This document shows, piece by piece, positions 36,023-45,286 of a stretch of 64,000 nt of DNA. The notes beneath the pieces were generated by a model. The model saw only the letters and a list, made by a program, of their open reading frames with translations, did not search any database and was not told the DNA's origin. A program made the position numbers and the translations under genes. How positions within the stretch are numbered: the stretch's first letter is position 1; the number at the start of each line of letters is the position of its first letter. Location: assembly GCF_029835735.1 (NCBI RefSeq), contig NZ_JAOEAL010000001.1, positions 496,001-560,000 of the forward strand. The letters run 5' to 3'. Source of the DNA: Shewanella sp. GD04112. GTDB taxonomy: Bacteria; Pseudomonadota; Gammaproteobacteria; Enterobacterales; Shewanellaceae.

Positions 36023-37207
36023 CTATGCTTTTGCCGTCGGTAAGCGGGGTTTGCTCCGTAGCAGTAAGTGCGCGCCAAGATAACCAAAGGTTAGCACAAA
36101 GCTTGCGGCTAAGTAGAGTAGCAAGCCATGTTCGATATGATTAAAGCGACTGGCGGCAACCGGGCCGATAACCGAACCGACGGAATAACTGAGCAACATA
36201 ATCTGGGTTGCAGACACAATTTGACTGCTGGGCAGATGATCGCAGGCCAGACTGATGGCGATAGGGTAGAGGGCAAAGGCGCAGGCGCCCAGCAACACAA
36301 AGCCTAGCCAGAGTCCAACAAGGGATTTTTGCGTCAGTAAGAAGAGTGCCGCCGCGCCAATTAAGCAGAAGGCGGCCATTAAGGCACTCTTCTGGAAGCG
36401 TGGAGATAAATAGCTCACCAAGGGCTGAACTATCATGCCGCCCATAATGATTAACGCCATAAATTGCCCCGTCTGCTGGGCAAATCCCATGTCCTGCGAC
36501 ACATACACTGGCAATAGGCCGTAAATGGGGCCGAGCAATAATCCCGAGACTAAACAACCGACCACGGCGGGTTTACTCAGGTTTTTAAGATCTGACAGGG
36601 CAATCGAGTGTTGCTCGCTCGATTGCGGCTGACCACGCTTGACTAATAACGCGGGCAAGCTGGCGGCGGCCAGTAAACCTATCACCACTAAATAGGGGAG
36701 GTTGCCCGTGGTACCTAAATAATCGACCGCGAGTTGTCCTATCGCCGTGCCGCCGTAGAGGGCGGTCATATAAAGTCCTAAGCGTTTGGCCCGCTGTTTT
36801 TGGGTATCGGCCATTAGCAACCAAGATTCGACAACCACAAAAATCCCCGCCACGGCGAGGCCAGCGACCAAACGGGCGGCTAACCAAACGCTGCTCTGTG
36901 GTAGCAAAACCATCACCACAACGCTGCACAATAAGACATTCAAAAACAGAATAAAGGCTTTACTGTGGCCGATGCGCGCCACTATGGGGGCGATACAAGG
37001 TGCGCCCAGTAATAAGCCTAGGTAGAAAATACTCGCCAGCCATGGTGCGAGATCGAGACTGAGCTCAAAGTAACTGAGGGAGAGCGGGATCAAACTCATC
37101 AAATAGCCCGAGGCGAGGGCAAATAGGCTTAAGCCTGCTACAGGCACAAATAGCCCAGGCTTTTGAGTCGATTGAGTTAATGCACTATTTTCCACAAGCG
37201 GTACCAA
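36023..37207 (-). CDS. MFS transporter (YcaD-like)
   Basis: About 394 aa, twelve predicted membrane helices, with a Gly-rich GLLLGAPCIAPIVARIGHSKAF loop between helices 2 and 3 (the MFS signature loop). Both halves are complete. The likely class is YcaD/drug-or-metabolite efflux; no substrate can be named. The start is uncertain: the longest frame opens with TTG 37207 and a GTG four codons later (37195) is equally possible; neither has a strong SD. Confidence 0.82.
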   Translation of the reverse strand: MVPLVENSALTQSTQKPGLFVPVAGLSLFALASGYLMSLIPLSLSYFELSLDLAPWLASIFYLGLLLGAPCIAPIVARIGHSKAFILFLNVLLCSVVVMVLLPQSSVWLAARLVAGLAVAGIFVVVESWLLMADTQKQRAKRLGLYMTALYGGTAIGQLAVDYLGTTGNLPYLVVIGLLAAASLPALLVKRGQPQSSEQHSIALSDLKNLSKPAVVGCLVSGLLLGPIYGLLPVYVSQDMGFAQQTGQFMALIIMGGMIVQPLVSYLSPRFQKSALMAAFCLIGAAALFLLTQKSLVGLWLGFVLLGACAFALYPIAISLACDHLPSSQIVSATQIMLLSYSVGSVIGPVAASRFNHIEHGLLLYLAASFVLTFGYLGAHLLLRSKPRLPTAKA

Positions 37208-37416
37208 AATGGATAAATCATTAGCGGGAGGTGAGATTACGGGCGCGACTTTAGGCCGAATTTTGTGCAGGGTAAAGTGAGTTAGATTGACTGAGATGGT
37301 GAATAATATTTGTGTTTATTATTCATAGAGATAATGAGCTGCAAATGTTACAGACTTGCGATTTTGTTGTGCATTTTTTCGGCGTTGAATGAACGGTTAT
37401 TAAACATGTTGGGTAA

Positions 37417-38460
37417 TTATACTTGAGTGCTGTTAAACATCACTACACGATTTCTCCCCGCCAGTTTTGCCTGATACAGCGCCTTATCCGCGCGGCGTAG
37501 CAGGGATTCTGGCGCCTCGTCCAATGGGCTCATCGCGGTAAAGCCGATACTGACACTGACGCTGAGTTGTACATCATCATACTCCATGGAGGCCTTGGCA
37601 ATGGCTTCCCTGATATCGTTAAAAAACTGCAGGGCATCATACCCAGTTTGCTCGAGGAAGATTATCGCAAATTCCTCACCGCCGATCCGAAAGAATTTTC
37701 CTGGACTCGTCATCAGGGTTTCGGTAATCGCGACAATCCGCTGTAACACATAGTCCCCTGCGGTATGGCCAAATTGGTCATTGAGCATCTTAAAATGATC
37801 TATGTCCATCAAAGCAAAGTAAAAGGCTTGTCCCTGTTCATGGAACACCGCGATGGCTTGTTGGATTTTTTGGGTAAACACCCGTCGATTGGCCGCGCCT
37901 GTTAAATGATCCGTTGAGGCAAGGTATTCGAGTTCTTTCAGTTGCAGACGCAGGCTGATGTTCAGGCTAATCCAATTGGCTAAGCACTGTAACTCTAAGG
38001 CGTGTAAATCGGTGTAATAGTTGGATTGCTGATGGGCGACATTAAGTGTGCCCAAACAAATATCTCCATAGAGGAGTGGCGCGTTCATGCAAGTATTCAT
38101 GCCGCTCTGGGCAAGCATGATGCAGTCCAGATCTGCGGATGTCGTCAGATCATCGCAAATCAGTACTGTCTTGTTAGTGAATACGCGACCAACAAAAGTG
38201 TTAGCAATCGGGACTCTAAAGTCGAGTGGAATAGCCTTATCGCCACTGATGGAATAGATTTTTAGGTAGTCGGCATCGTCCTTTAAGGTGATGCTGACTC
38301 GTTGTGCATCAAAGAGTTGATAGATCCATTGGGAAACCGTATCGAGCACTTCTTGGAGTGAGGTCGCCACGGTAAGCGCCTGCACAAAGTCCACGGGGAA
38401 GCTAATCTGATGTTCCTTGGCACTATCAGATAAACCCAAGGGGTTAAAATATCTGTCCAT
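37417..38460 (-). CDS. GAF-GGDEF diguanylate cyclase
   Basis: 347 aa, soluble. A GAF domain (about 20-170) with CMNAPLLYGD and GTLNVAH-type strands precedes a GGDEF domain (about 180-340) whose active-site loop is GGEEF (260-264), the catalytically competent form. No RxxD inhibitory site is seen at the expected place. It would make c-di-GMP in response to a small ligand bound by GAF. AGGGGA eight bases before the ATG supports the start. Monocistronic, followed by AT-rich DNA. Confidence 0.92.
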   Translation of the reverse strand: MDRYFNPLGLSDSAKEHQISFPVDFVQALTVATSLQEVLDTVSQWIYQLFDAQRVSITLKDDADYLKIYSISGDKAIPLDFRVPIANTFVGRVFTNKTVLICDDLTTSADLDCIMLAQSGMNTCMNAPLLYGDICLGTLNVAHQQSNYYTDLHALELQCLANWISLNISLRLQLKELEYLASTDHLTGAANRRVFTQKIQQAIAVFHEQGQAFYFALMDIDHFKMLNDQFGHTAGDYVLQRIVAITETLMTSPGKFFRIGGEEFAIIFLEQTGYDALQFFNDIREAIAKASMEYDDVQLSVSVSIGFTAMSPLDEAPESLLRRADKALYQAKLAGRNRVVMFNSTQV

Positions 38461-39103
38461 CGCTATCCCCTCCCTTAAACGCCTTTGGTCATTTAAAGCA
38501 ACATTTTAAATGCCTAAATAAGGTTCTAGCTGCAATATAGAGTGAGTTTGCACGCTCTGCAATCTTTGTTGGTTTTAGGTTAAAGAATCTCTTGCTTGCA
38601 TTCAAGCTGACACAACTGGGTAGCGTCATTCGAAGGGCGTGATAGTTTGAAAATTGGCGTCATCTCGGGACTCTGACGGTTGTTGTTCGGTGAGCCGTTA
38701 AATTGAGAGGTTGTTTAAATGTGAATAAATTGGAAAATATGCGGCGATTGTCTTTTGCGGAATTTTTAGTAGTAAAAGTGTAAATGATTTAGATATTTTG
38801 GTTTTAACTGCTGTTTTTAAGATTAAATTCAGCCTTTATCACTTGGTTAAAAACTAAAGTTTGACGCGTGTCACAGTTTTAAACATTTATTCAATTACAG
38901 CTTTGGCATACTTTTGCGGTATTTTTGTGCGTTTGAAAATTTTGTACATAAGTTCAGATCAAAAACAGGTGATTTTTATCTCGAAAATGGCATTTTTGCG
39001 CCTTTTGTCAGCAGTGTTTGTGGTTGCTTAGTGGCAAAAGTACAAAATAAACTGCTTTGCCAAGTGTGACCTATGCCCTAAATTTGCCTAAAAAAATAAT
39101 GGT
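38461..39103. other. Long intergenic region (643 bp) ahead of the dicarboxylate transporter
   Basis: Divergent promoter region, AT-rich especially after 38700. It contains a CRP-like site (38860-38875). No reading frame with a ribosome binding site and no terminator hairpin are apparent. The length is unusual for two simple promoters. Confidence 0.6.
38860..38875. promoter_or_regulatory. CRP-like site upstream of the DASS transporter
   Basis: TTTGA-N6-TCACA, one half perfect and the other four of five, about 250 bp upstream of the transporter start. CRP activation of a C4-dicarboxylate transporter would be in character for Shewanella. Confidence 0.45.
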
Positions 39104-39118
39104 ATGAAGGTTGTCACC

Positions 39119-40519
39119 ATGTCCTTAGAGCAATCAACGTCGGTTCCCCCCAATCATTCGCCCGCGAATGCCGGGCTTGAAAAGAAAAAAATGCTGATCT
39201 TAGTGGCGGATATTCTGCTGCTATTCGCGCTGTATTACGGTTTACCCTTTGACCAAGGTGTCAATACAGGGCTGGCTATCTTAGTGTTCGCCGCCATCTT
39301 GTGGTTAAGCGAAGCGATTCACATCAGTATCACGGCGATTTTAGTGCCGATTTTGGCGGTATTCTTTGGAGTGTTTGAAACCAAAGAAGCCATGAGTAAC
39401 TTTGCCAACCCGATTATCTATCTGTTTTTCGGTGGCTTTGTATTAGCTGCGGCGCTGCACCATCAAAAGATCGATACCCTGATAGCGCAAAAATTATTAC
39501 TGGCCTCCAAGGGTAAACTCAGTATTGCCTGTTTAATGCTGTTTGGCGTGACGGCGTTGCTGTCTATGTGGATCAGTAACACAGCAACCACGGCGATGAT
39601 GTTGCCACTCGCGCTGGGGATTTTGCAGCAGCTCGATCGCAAGATGTACCACAGCACTTATGTGTTCTTGCTGCTTGGGATTGCCTATTCCGCCAACATT
39701 GGTGGCATTGGTACCTTAGTCGGCAGCCCGCCAAACGCGATTGCCGCGGCGCAGGTCGGCCTAAGCTTTAGCGACTGGCTGAAGTTTGGTATTCCTACGG
39801 TGATCTTGATGTTGCCTATGATGCTTTTGGCACTCTACTGGTACTTTAAGCCGGATCTATCTGCGCAATGTAAGTTGGATGTTGAAGAACAAAAACTGAC
39901 TTTCCAAGGCAAACTCACCTTAGTTATCTTCCTCGCGACGGTTTGTTGCTGGATTTTCAGTGTGCCGCTGGCCAAAGCGCTCGGTGGGATCACGCAATTT
40001 GATACCATAGTTGCCCTTGGTACTGTGGTGTTGCTGGCGGGACTCGGGCTTGTAGGCTGGAAGAAGATCGAATCGACCACAGATTGGGGCGTATTGATCC
40101 TGTTCGGTGGTGGTTTAACCTTGAGTGCCGTGCTCAAAAGTACCGGTACCAGCGTGTTCCTCGCGCACTGGATGACGGATATTTTTGGTAGCACCCATAT
40201 GTCGCTGTTTGTGTTCGCGGTAATCGCCTTTGTGGTGATGCTGACCGAGTTTGCTAGTAATACCGCAAGCGCGGCGCTGTTAGTGCCGGTATTTGCGGCG
40301 ATTGCCGAAGCATTAGGGGTATCGCCAGTGATGCTCTCAGTGCTGATTGGTATTGCGGCTTCCTGCGCCTTTATGTTGCCTGTGGCGACGCCGCCTAACG
40401 CCATTGTTTACGGCTCTGGCCATATTAAGCAATCGGAAATGGTGCGAGTGGGTATGATAGTTAACTTCCTCAGCATGATAGTGCTGGGCATTATTGCCCA
40501 CACCTTCTGGGAAGTGTAA
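39119..40519 (+). CDS. DASS/SLC13-family anion transporter (dicarboxylate-type)
   Basis: 466 aa inner-membrane symporter of the divalent anion:sodium family. Both family signatures are present: SNTATTAMMLPLALGI in the first half and ASNTASAALLVPVF in the second, the sodium/carboxylate-binding SNT motifs. About eleven hydrophobic helices. The ATG at 39119 is preferred since AAGG lies eight bases upstream; an ATG at 39104 would add MKVVT. Likely substrates are succinate, malate or citrate. A strong shared terminator follows. Confidence 0.9.
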   Translation: MSLEQSTSVPPNHSPANAGLEKKKMLILVADILLLFALYYGLPFDQGVNTGLAILVFAAILWLSEAIHISITAILVPILAVFFGVFETKEAMSNFANPIIYLFFGGFVLAAALHHQKIDTLIAQKLLLASKGKLSIACLMLFGVTALLSMWISNTATTAMMLPLALGILQQLDRKMYHSTYVFLLLGIAYSANIGGIGTLVGSPPNAIAAAQVGLSFSDWLKFGIPTVILMLPMMLLALYWYFKPDLSAQCKLDVEEQKLTFQGKLTLVIFLATVCCWIFSVPLAKALGGITQFDTIVALGTVVLLAGLGLVGWKKIESTTDWGVLILFGGGLTLSAVLKSTGTSVFLAHWMTDIFGSTHMSLFVFAVIAFVVMLTEFASNTASAALLVPVFAAIAEALGVSPVMLSVLIGIAASCAFMLPVATPPNAIVYGSGHIKQSEMVRVGMIVNFLSMIVLGIIAHTFWEV

Positions 40520-40536
40520 ACGCGCCTGATTCATCC

Positions 40537-40567
40537 AAAAAATACCCAGCTAGGCTGGGTATTTTTA
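40537..40567. terminator. Bidirectional terminator between DASS gene and trxC
   Basis: AAAAATACCCAGC and GCTGGGTATTTTT pair around a minimal TAG loop, between convergent genes. Confidence 0.92.
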
Positions 40568-40585
40568 TGGGCGCAACTATAGATT

Positions 40586-41008
40586 CTAACAATAACTCTG
40601 CAGCCATTGGTCGAGCGCCGACTTGGGTAAGGCGCCCGCTTGCTGGGCGATAACATGCCCCTGTTTGAATATCATCAGCGTAGGGATAGAGCGGATCCCA
40701 AATTGCGCCGCCAACGCCTGTTGCTCCTCGGTATTAATCTTGCCGAAGCGAAATTGTGGTTCCCATGCTTTGGCTGCCGCCGAAAAGGTGGGCGCAAAGC
40801 TTTTGCAGGGGCCGCACCAGCTCGCCCAAAAATCAACAACAATTGGCAACTCTGACTTGTGAGCATGATTGATAAAATTGGCGCTCGTGAGCTCAATGGG
40901 CGCCGCCGCAAACAGATTCTGTTTACATTTGCCGCAGGTAGGCTGCTCGGTTAACCGCTCTTGGGGCACGCGGTTTAAGGTGTCACAGTGGGGGCAGGCG
41001 ATAATCAT
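40586..41008 (-). CDS. trxC: Thioredoxin 2
   Basis: 140 aa cytoplasmic zinc-binding thioredoxin. The N-terminal zinc ribbon has C5, C8, C25 and C28 (CPHC, CGKC); the thioredoxin fold follows with active site WCGPC (C65/C68) and the cis-Pro segment RSIPTLMIF. This two-part layout is diagnostic of TrxC, the oxidative-stress-inducible reductant. GGAG before the ATG. Divergent from the small 47-codon frame and the FKBP gene. Confidence 0.96.
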   Translation of the reverse strand: MIIACPHCDTLNRVPQERLTEQPTCGKCKQNLFAAAPIELTSANFINHAHKSELPIVVDFWASWCGPCKSFAPTFSAAAKAWEPQFRFGKINTEEQQALAAQFGIRSIPTLMIFKQGHVIAQQAGALPKSALDQWLQSYC

Positions 41009-41053
41009 GGAATGGCTCCTTAGCTCAATGCATGCTGTAGATATGGGGACGCC

Positions 41054-41197
41054 GTGGCAAATTTAAAGGGAGGTAAAGGCGTATCGAAACCTGCACCACA
41101 AAATGGGGGAGCTGCACCGACAAGCTCGGCTGGCGATGTTAGAATAGACACTTTGATGGATCACTTGTATGTAAGTGAAGACGAAGAGATTAATTAA
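41054..41197 (+). CDS. Possible 47-aa protein immediately upstream of the FKBP gene
   Basis: A GTG at 41054 with GGGG four bases upstream opens a 47-residue frame beginning MANLKGGKGVSKPAPQN and ending in an acidic HLYVSEDEEIN. Its TAA (41195-41197) directly abuts the ATG of the FKBP gene at 41198, the pattern of translational coupling. Composition is not random (basic Gly/Lys N-terminus, disordered Ala/Pro/Ser middle, acidic tail). No family recognised. An untranslated leader is the alternative. Confidence 0.5.
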   Translation: MANLKGGKGVSKPAPQNGGAAPTSSAGDVRIDTLMDHLYVSEDEEIN

Positions 41198-41533
41198 ATG
41201 ACTGAATTAGAAGTTGTCGATCTGGTTATCGGCGAAGGAAAAGAGGCCGTAAAAGGCGCGTTGATCACCACTCAATACCGCGGTTTTTTACAGGACGGCA
41301 CTCAGTTTGATTCCTCCTATGACCGTGGTCAGGCATTTCAATGCGTGATTGGCACTGGCCGAGTGATTAAAGGTTGGGATCAAGGACTGATGGGCATGAA
41401 GGTTGGCGGAAAACGTAAGTTATTCGTCCCTGCGCATTTAGCCTACGGCGAGCGCCAAATTGGTGCCCATATCAAGCCAAATTCTGACCTCACCTTTGAG
41501 ATTGAATTGCTTGAAGTGATCACCCGCGATTAA
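41198..41533 (+). CDS. FKBP-type peptidyl-prolyl isomerase
   Basis: 111-aa single-domain cytoplasmic FKBP. Canonical segments: QYRGFLQDGTQFDSSYDRGQ, VIKGWDQGLMGMKVGGKRKL, AYGERQIG and a C-terminal SDLTFEIELLEV strand. The active-site aromatic pocket residues (Y, F, D, V-I, W, Y, F) are present, so isomerase activity is expected. It lacks the SlyD metal-binding tail and a signal peptide. It starts on the base after the stop of the 47-codon frame. Confidence 0.93.
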   Translation: MTELEVVDLVIGEGKEAVKGALITTQYRGFLQDGTQFDSSYDRGQAFQCVIGTGRVIKGWDQGLMGMKVGGKRKLFVPAHLAYGERQIGAHIKPNSDLTFEIELLEVITRD

Positions 41534-41546
41534 GCGTCAGCTTGAT

Positions 41547-41572
41547 GGGGTCAGCATCTGGCTGACTCCTTT
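41547..41572 (+). terminator. Probable terminator after the FKBP gene
   Basis: GGGGTCAGC and GCTGACTCC form a 9-bp stem with one G-U pair around ATCTG, followed by a short TTTG tail. Confidence 0.55.
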
Positions 41573-41680
41573 GTGTGGCTTGCCTGCTCCCCTTTAGCTT
41601 TATCCTTTTTACTATGTCCCTTCGGCTTTAACTGTTTTACACTGGACGAAAATCCTCCAACCTAACAACAGAGACTTTTC

Positions 41681-42667
41681 GTGGTAGCGGATTCTGCAGC
41701 ACAAATAAAGCAACTTCAGGCCGAAATCGCCGAGCTTAAACGTGAAAATGCGCGGTTAACGGCGCTCAATAATCGCGCCGAAGAAAAACTCTTTGCCGCC
41801 CTCGATGGCAATGGCTTGTGTTTGTGGGAGCAGCATGTTCCCAGTGGCAATCTCACCCTGTTCAATGTGAAGTGGGGCGAGCTGCTCGGCTTTAGCCGCG
41901 AGGAGCTTCGCGCCCATGTCGACAGCTGGAAAAGCAAACTTCATCCAGAGGATAAAGAGTGGGTAATCAAAGCCTTTGAAGATCATGTGAATGGCAAGGC
42001 CGATTATTATCAGGTCGTACATCGCATGCTGCACAAAGATGGCAGCATCACTTGGGTGTCGGATCGTGGCCGCATTGTTGAGCGTCTACCCGATGGCACG
42101 CCGCTGCGGATGATGGGCAGCCATATCGATATCACTCAAGAAAAGCGCTATGAGCTGGATTTAGCTCGGTTAGCCCATAGCGACCCTCTCACCAACTTGA
42201 TGAACCGCCAAGCCATCACCACGGCCTTCGATGAGTTATTGCAACCCGGCCAGCGTGGGGCGTTATTCTTTATCGATCTTGATGGTTTTAAAGCCTTAAA
42301 TGATCACCATGGCCACAAGTTTGGCGATAACTTATTGGTGCATGTGGCGCATTCATTAGTGGAGCATTCGGGCGCACAGGCGAAGATCGCGCGGCTCGGC
42401 GGGGACGAGTTTGTGATTGTCCTGCCCACTTCAGATATCGAAGTCTTAGGCATGCTCGCGCAATCCTTGTTGGATGTTTATCGACAACGTTTCTTACTCG
42501 ATGGTTGCGAGGTGGCGATTAGCCTGAGTATTGGTATCGATATTTTTGAGTATGGTGATCGTTTTGCTCAAAGCTGCGATCGCGCCGATGCCGCTATGTA
42601 TCGTATTAAACACCAAGGGAAAAACGGCTACAGCTTCTCTCGGGATGAGAGCGCTATTGACCGTTAA
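41681..42667 (+). CDS. PAS-GGDEF diguanylate cyclase
   Basis: 328 aa, soluble. Short coiled coil (about 5-35), a PAS_3-type domain (about 36-155, with HPEDKEWV and WVSDRGRIVERLPDG), then GGDEF (about 160-325) with RLGGDEF at 238-244. The catalytic loop is intact; the RxxD inhibitory site is absent. GTG start with AGAGA upstream. PAS ligand unknown; PAS_3 domains often sense redox or bind flavin or heme. Monocistronic. Confidence 0.92.
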   Translation: MVADSAAQIKQLQAEIAELKRENARLTALNNRAEEKLFAALDGNGLCLWEQHVPSGNLTLFNVKWGELLGFSREELRAHVDSWKSKLHPEDKEWVIKAFEDHVNGKADYYQVVHRMLHKDGSITWVSDRGRIVERLPDGTPLRMMGSHIDITQEKRYELDLARLAHSDPLTNLMNRQAITTAFDELLQPGQRGALFFIDLDGFKALNDHHGHKFGDNLLVHVAHSLVEHSGAQAKIARLGGDEFVIVLPTSDIEVLGMLAQSLLDVYRQRFLLDGCEVAISLSIGIDIFEYGDRFAQSCDRADAAMYRIKHQGKNGYSFSRDESAIDR

Positions 42668-42713
42668 TCGGCGGCAGATGCGCCTAGCTTGCGCGTTTTT
42701 ATAAAGTGATATT

Positions 42714-43112
42714 TCACAGCTGACAGCCCCACACCTCAACGGCGGCATCGTGTGTGTTCGGCGGGCCAATCCAATGACTCATAGCTTGGCACTGCGTCTC
42801 CCCCAAAGCCTGAGTGAAGCACAGCTCAAAATCCCCAGCCTCGGGTGTGCGCCCTAAGTGTAATCTCGGCAGCACGGGCAACTTAGGTTGATAATGCCAA
42901 CTGCCATTGCTAAACACAGCGTCATCGGGGATTTCCATTCCCGCGCCCGTGCCTTTGACTCTGGCCTCAGTGAGTTGTAATCCTTGAGTGGTGACTTGAT
43001 AGTCTTCTTCCCAGCGGATTTTTTCTATGCTGTGGTTCCACGCCAGGGTGAACTGCTCTGTGGGCACTTGCGCCCACAGAGTGCCCGCTAGGCCTAAACA
43101 TAGACCTAGCAT
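42714..43112 (-). CDS. DUF1850 protein of the TAXI-TRAP operon
   Basis: 132 aa with an N-terminal signal peptide (MLGLCLGLAGTLWA) and a DUF1850 pattern: FTLAWNHSIEKIRWEEDY near the start and LCFTQALG later. DUF1850 genes are habitually linked to TAXI-type TRAP transporters, and this one lies 33 bp downstream of the fused TRAP permease. Periplasmic, function unknown, possibly an accessory to substrate uptake. Confidence 0.85.
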   Translation of the reverse strand: MLGLCLGLAGTLWAQVPTEQFTLAWNHSIEKIRWEEDYQVTTQGLQLTEARVKGTGAGMEIPDDAVFSNGSWHYQPKLPVLPRLHLGRTPEAGDFELCFTQALGETQCQAMSHWIGPPNTHDAAVEVWGCQL

Positions 43113-43145
43113 CTTAATGCCTTACTTTTGCATACACTCAAAACC

Positions 43146-45179
43146 TTACCCCTGCTCGGCAAGACGTTTCAGTTTGCGTGCTCTTAGGCTGTGCTGCACG
43201 ATAAAGAGTAGCGCCAGACCAAAGCCGATTTCATCACTGAGTGGTGTGGCAAGGATTAAACTGGCTCCGGCGAGGAAGCCGATAACCCGTTCCCACCAAT
43301 AGAGTTTTTGCAGTAAGAAACCGGTGAAGATCACGCCCCAGATACCAATACCTACGGTGGCTTTTAACATCACAAAGCCGATGGCAAGCCAGCTATCACT
43401 TTGTAGCATAAGCGCCGGATCGTAAACCGCCATAAAGGGGATCACAAAGCCAGCGATAGCGATGCGAATCGCCCATAGACTGATCTTCAGCCCCGATTCT
43501 TTTGCGATTGGCGCGGCGGCAAAGCAGGCCAAGGCGACGGGAGGCGTGAGGTCGGCCATAATCCCGAAGTAAAACACAAACATATGGGAGACGATCAGCG
43601 GCACACCTAAGTCCAGCAGGGCGGGGGCGGCGATCGAGCTGGTAATAATATAGTTAGGGATACTTGGGATACCCATGCCCAACACCATGCAGGTGAGCAT
43701 AGTTAACACCAACGAGAGGAAGAGGTTATCTTGACCCACGGCGAGGATGTAACTGGCGAAGGTTGAGGCAATCCCCGTTAGCGAGACGATACCGATAATC
43801 ACCCCAACCAGAGCGCAGGCAATCCCCACGGGCACCGCATGGCGAGCACCATCGACTAAAGCGTGCAGGCAGATGGTCAGGGTATCTTTGCCCCCTTTGA
43901 TAAACCAGCAGACAGCGACGAGTAAGGCGATGACCCCGAAGACGACGGCGATTCCCATCTGGAAGAAGCCGGCACACAACACCCCAAGGGCAATCCAAAA
44001 GGCAAAGCGCATCGCATTAGAAGGTAGGCGCAGCACAATCGCAGAGCCTAAGATCACAATCGAAGTCAGCGCTAAACCGACCATGCCGGAGAAGAGCGGC
44101 GTACGTCCCGAAAACAGCAAGTAAATCAAAATAAACAGTGGGATCAGCAGATACCAGCGCTCCTTCACTGCCGCCCAAGGATCGGGGCATTGATCCTTAG
44201 GCAAACCGCAGAGATTGGCGCGTTTGGCTTCCAGATGCACCATCCAGAACACTGAGCTGAAATACAATAACGCGGGGATTAACGCCGCTTTAGCGATTTC
44301 AATAAACGGCACGTTAATAGTTTCGGCCATGATAAAGGCCACCGCGCCCATGATGGGCGGCATAATTTGGCTGCCCATACTGGAAGTGGCTTCTACACCG
44401 CCAGCAAAGGCGGGGCGGTAGCCGAAGCGCTTCATCAAGGGGATGGTAAATTGCCCCGTGGTCACCACGTTGGCAACGCCCGAGCCCGTAATTGTGCCCA
44501 TCATCGCCGAAGATACCACGGCCACTTTCGCCGGGCCGCCGAGTTTATGGCCGAATAATCCCATCGCAAAATCGGTAAACAGACGGATCATCCCCGCCTG
44601 CTCTAAAAAGGCACCAAAGAGAATAAATAGGAAGATATAGGTAGCCGACACATAGGTTGGTGTGCCGTAGAGCCCTTCGGTACCGAAGGATAACTGATTG
44701 ATAATTTGGTCCACGCCGTAGCCACGGTGCATTAAGTCACCGGGGAGATATTGGCCGAATAAGCCGTAGGCCAAGAAAATACAGCAGATAATCGGCAGTG
44801 CCCAGCCCATCACCCGCCGCGCGGCTTCAAACACTAAGACAATCAGCACCACGCCAATCACCATATCGGCATCGGTAAGTTCACCGGAGCGCTGGATCAA
44901 ATCGGCCTCAAAAAACCATTGATAGGCGGCCGTTGCCATGCCCGCAAGGCCAAGCACCCAGGCTAAGGGTTGCCAAGGGCGAGACTTGCCCACCGCCGGA
45001 TAACTTAAAAATACGATTAACAGTAAAAAGCCAACGTGGGTTGCCCGCAAAACTTGGGTCGATACGGGATGAAAGGCGGCGGTAATGATTTGAAAAATAG
45101 AGAAAAGTAGCGCGGTATAAAACAGCGCCTTGGGCCAGTCACTGGTCTTGGCGCCTAGTCCTTGTTCGGAATAGCTCAT
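43146..45179 (-). CDS. TRAP transporter permease, fused small and large subunits
   Basis: 677-aa membrane protein of the TRAP 4TM/12TM fusion class used by TAXI systems. About 16-17 hydrophobic helices. Large-subunit signatures are GTITGSGVANVVTTGQFTIP, EATSSMGSQIMPPIMGAVAF, GMGIPSIPNYI and DLTPPVALACFAAAP. It imports an organic acid driven by the sodium or proton gradient; the substrate is not evident (glutamate or C4-dicarboxylate-like acids are common). GAGG before the ATG. Middle gene of the operon. Confidence 0.95.
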   Translation of the reverse strand: MSYSEQGLGAKTSDWPKALFYTALLFSIFQIITAAFHPVSTQVLRATHVGFLLLIVFLSYPAVGKSRPWQPLAWVLGLAGMATAAYQWFFEADLIQRSGELTDADMVIGVVLIVLVFEAARRVMGWALPIICCIFLAYGLFGQYLPGDLMHRGYGVDQIINQLSFGTEGLYGTPTYVSATYIFLFILFGAFLEQAGMIRLFTDFAMGLFGHKLGGPAKVAVVSSAMMGTITGSGVANVVTTGQFTIPLMKRFGYRPAFAGGVEATSSMGSQIMPPIMGAVAFIMAETINVPFIEIAKAALIPALLYFSSVFWMVHLEAKRANLCGLPKDQCPDPWAAVKERWYLLIPLFILIYLLFSGRTPLFSGMVGLALTSIVILGSAIVLRLPSNAMRFAFWIALGVLCAGFFQMGIAVVFGVIALLVAVCWFIKGGKDTLTICLHALVDGARHAVPVGIACALVGVIIGIVSLTGIASTFASYILAVGQDNLFLSLVLTMLTCMVLGMGIPSIPNYIITSSIAAPALLDLGVPLIVSHMFVFYFGIMADLTPPVALACFAAAPIAKESGLKISLWAIRIAIAGFVIPFMAVYDPALMLQSDSWLAIGFVMLKATVGIGIWGVIFTGFLLQKLYWWERVIGFLAGASLILATPLSDEIGFGLALLFIVQHSLRARKLKRLAEQG

Positions 45180-45286
45180 ATTTATGCCTCACAGCATTAG
45201 ACTACAGAGGGCGACGCAGCACTTGAGTGACGCTATCACTCAAGTGCTTAGGTCAAAAACGGGTCGCACAGATTGAGGTTACACCC

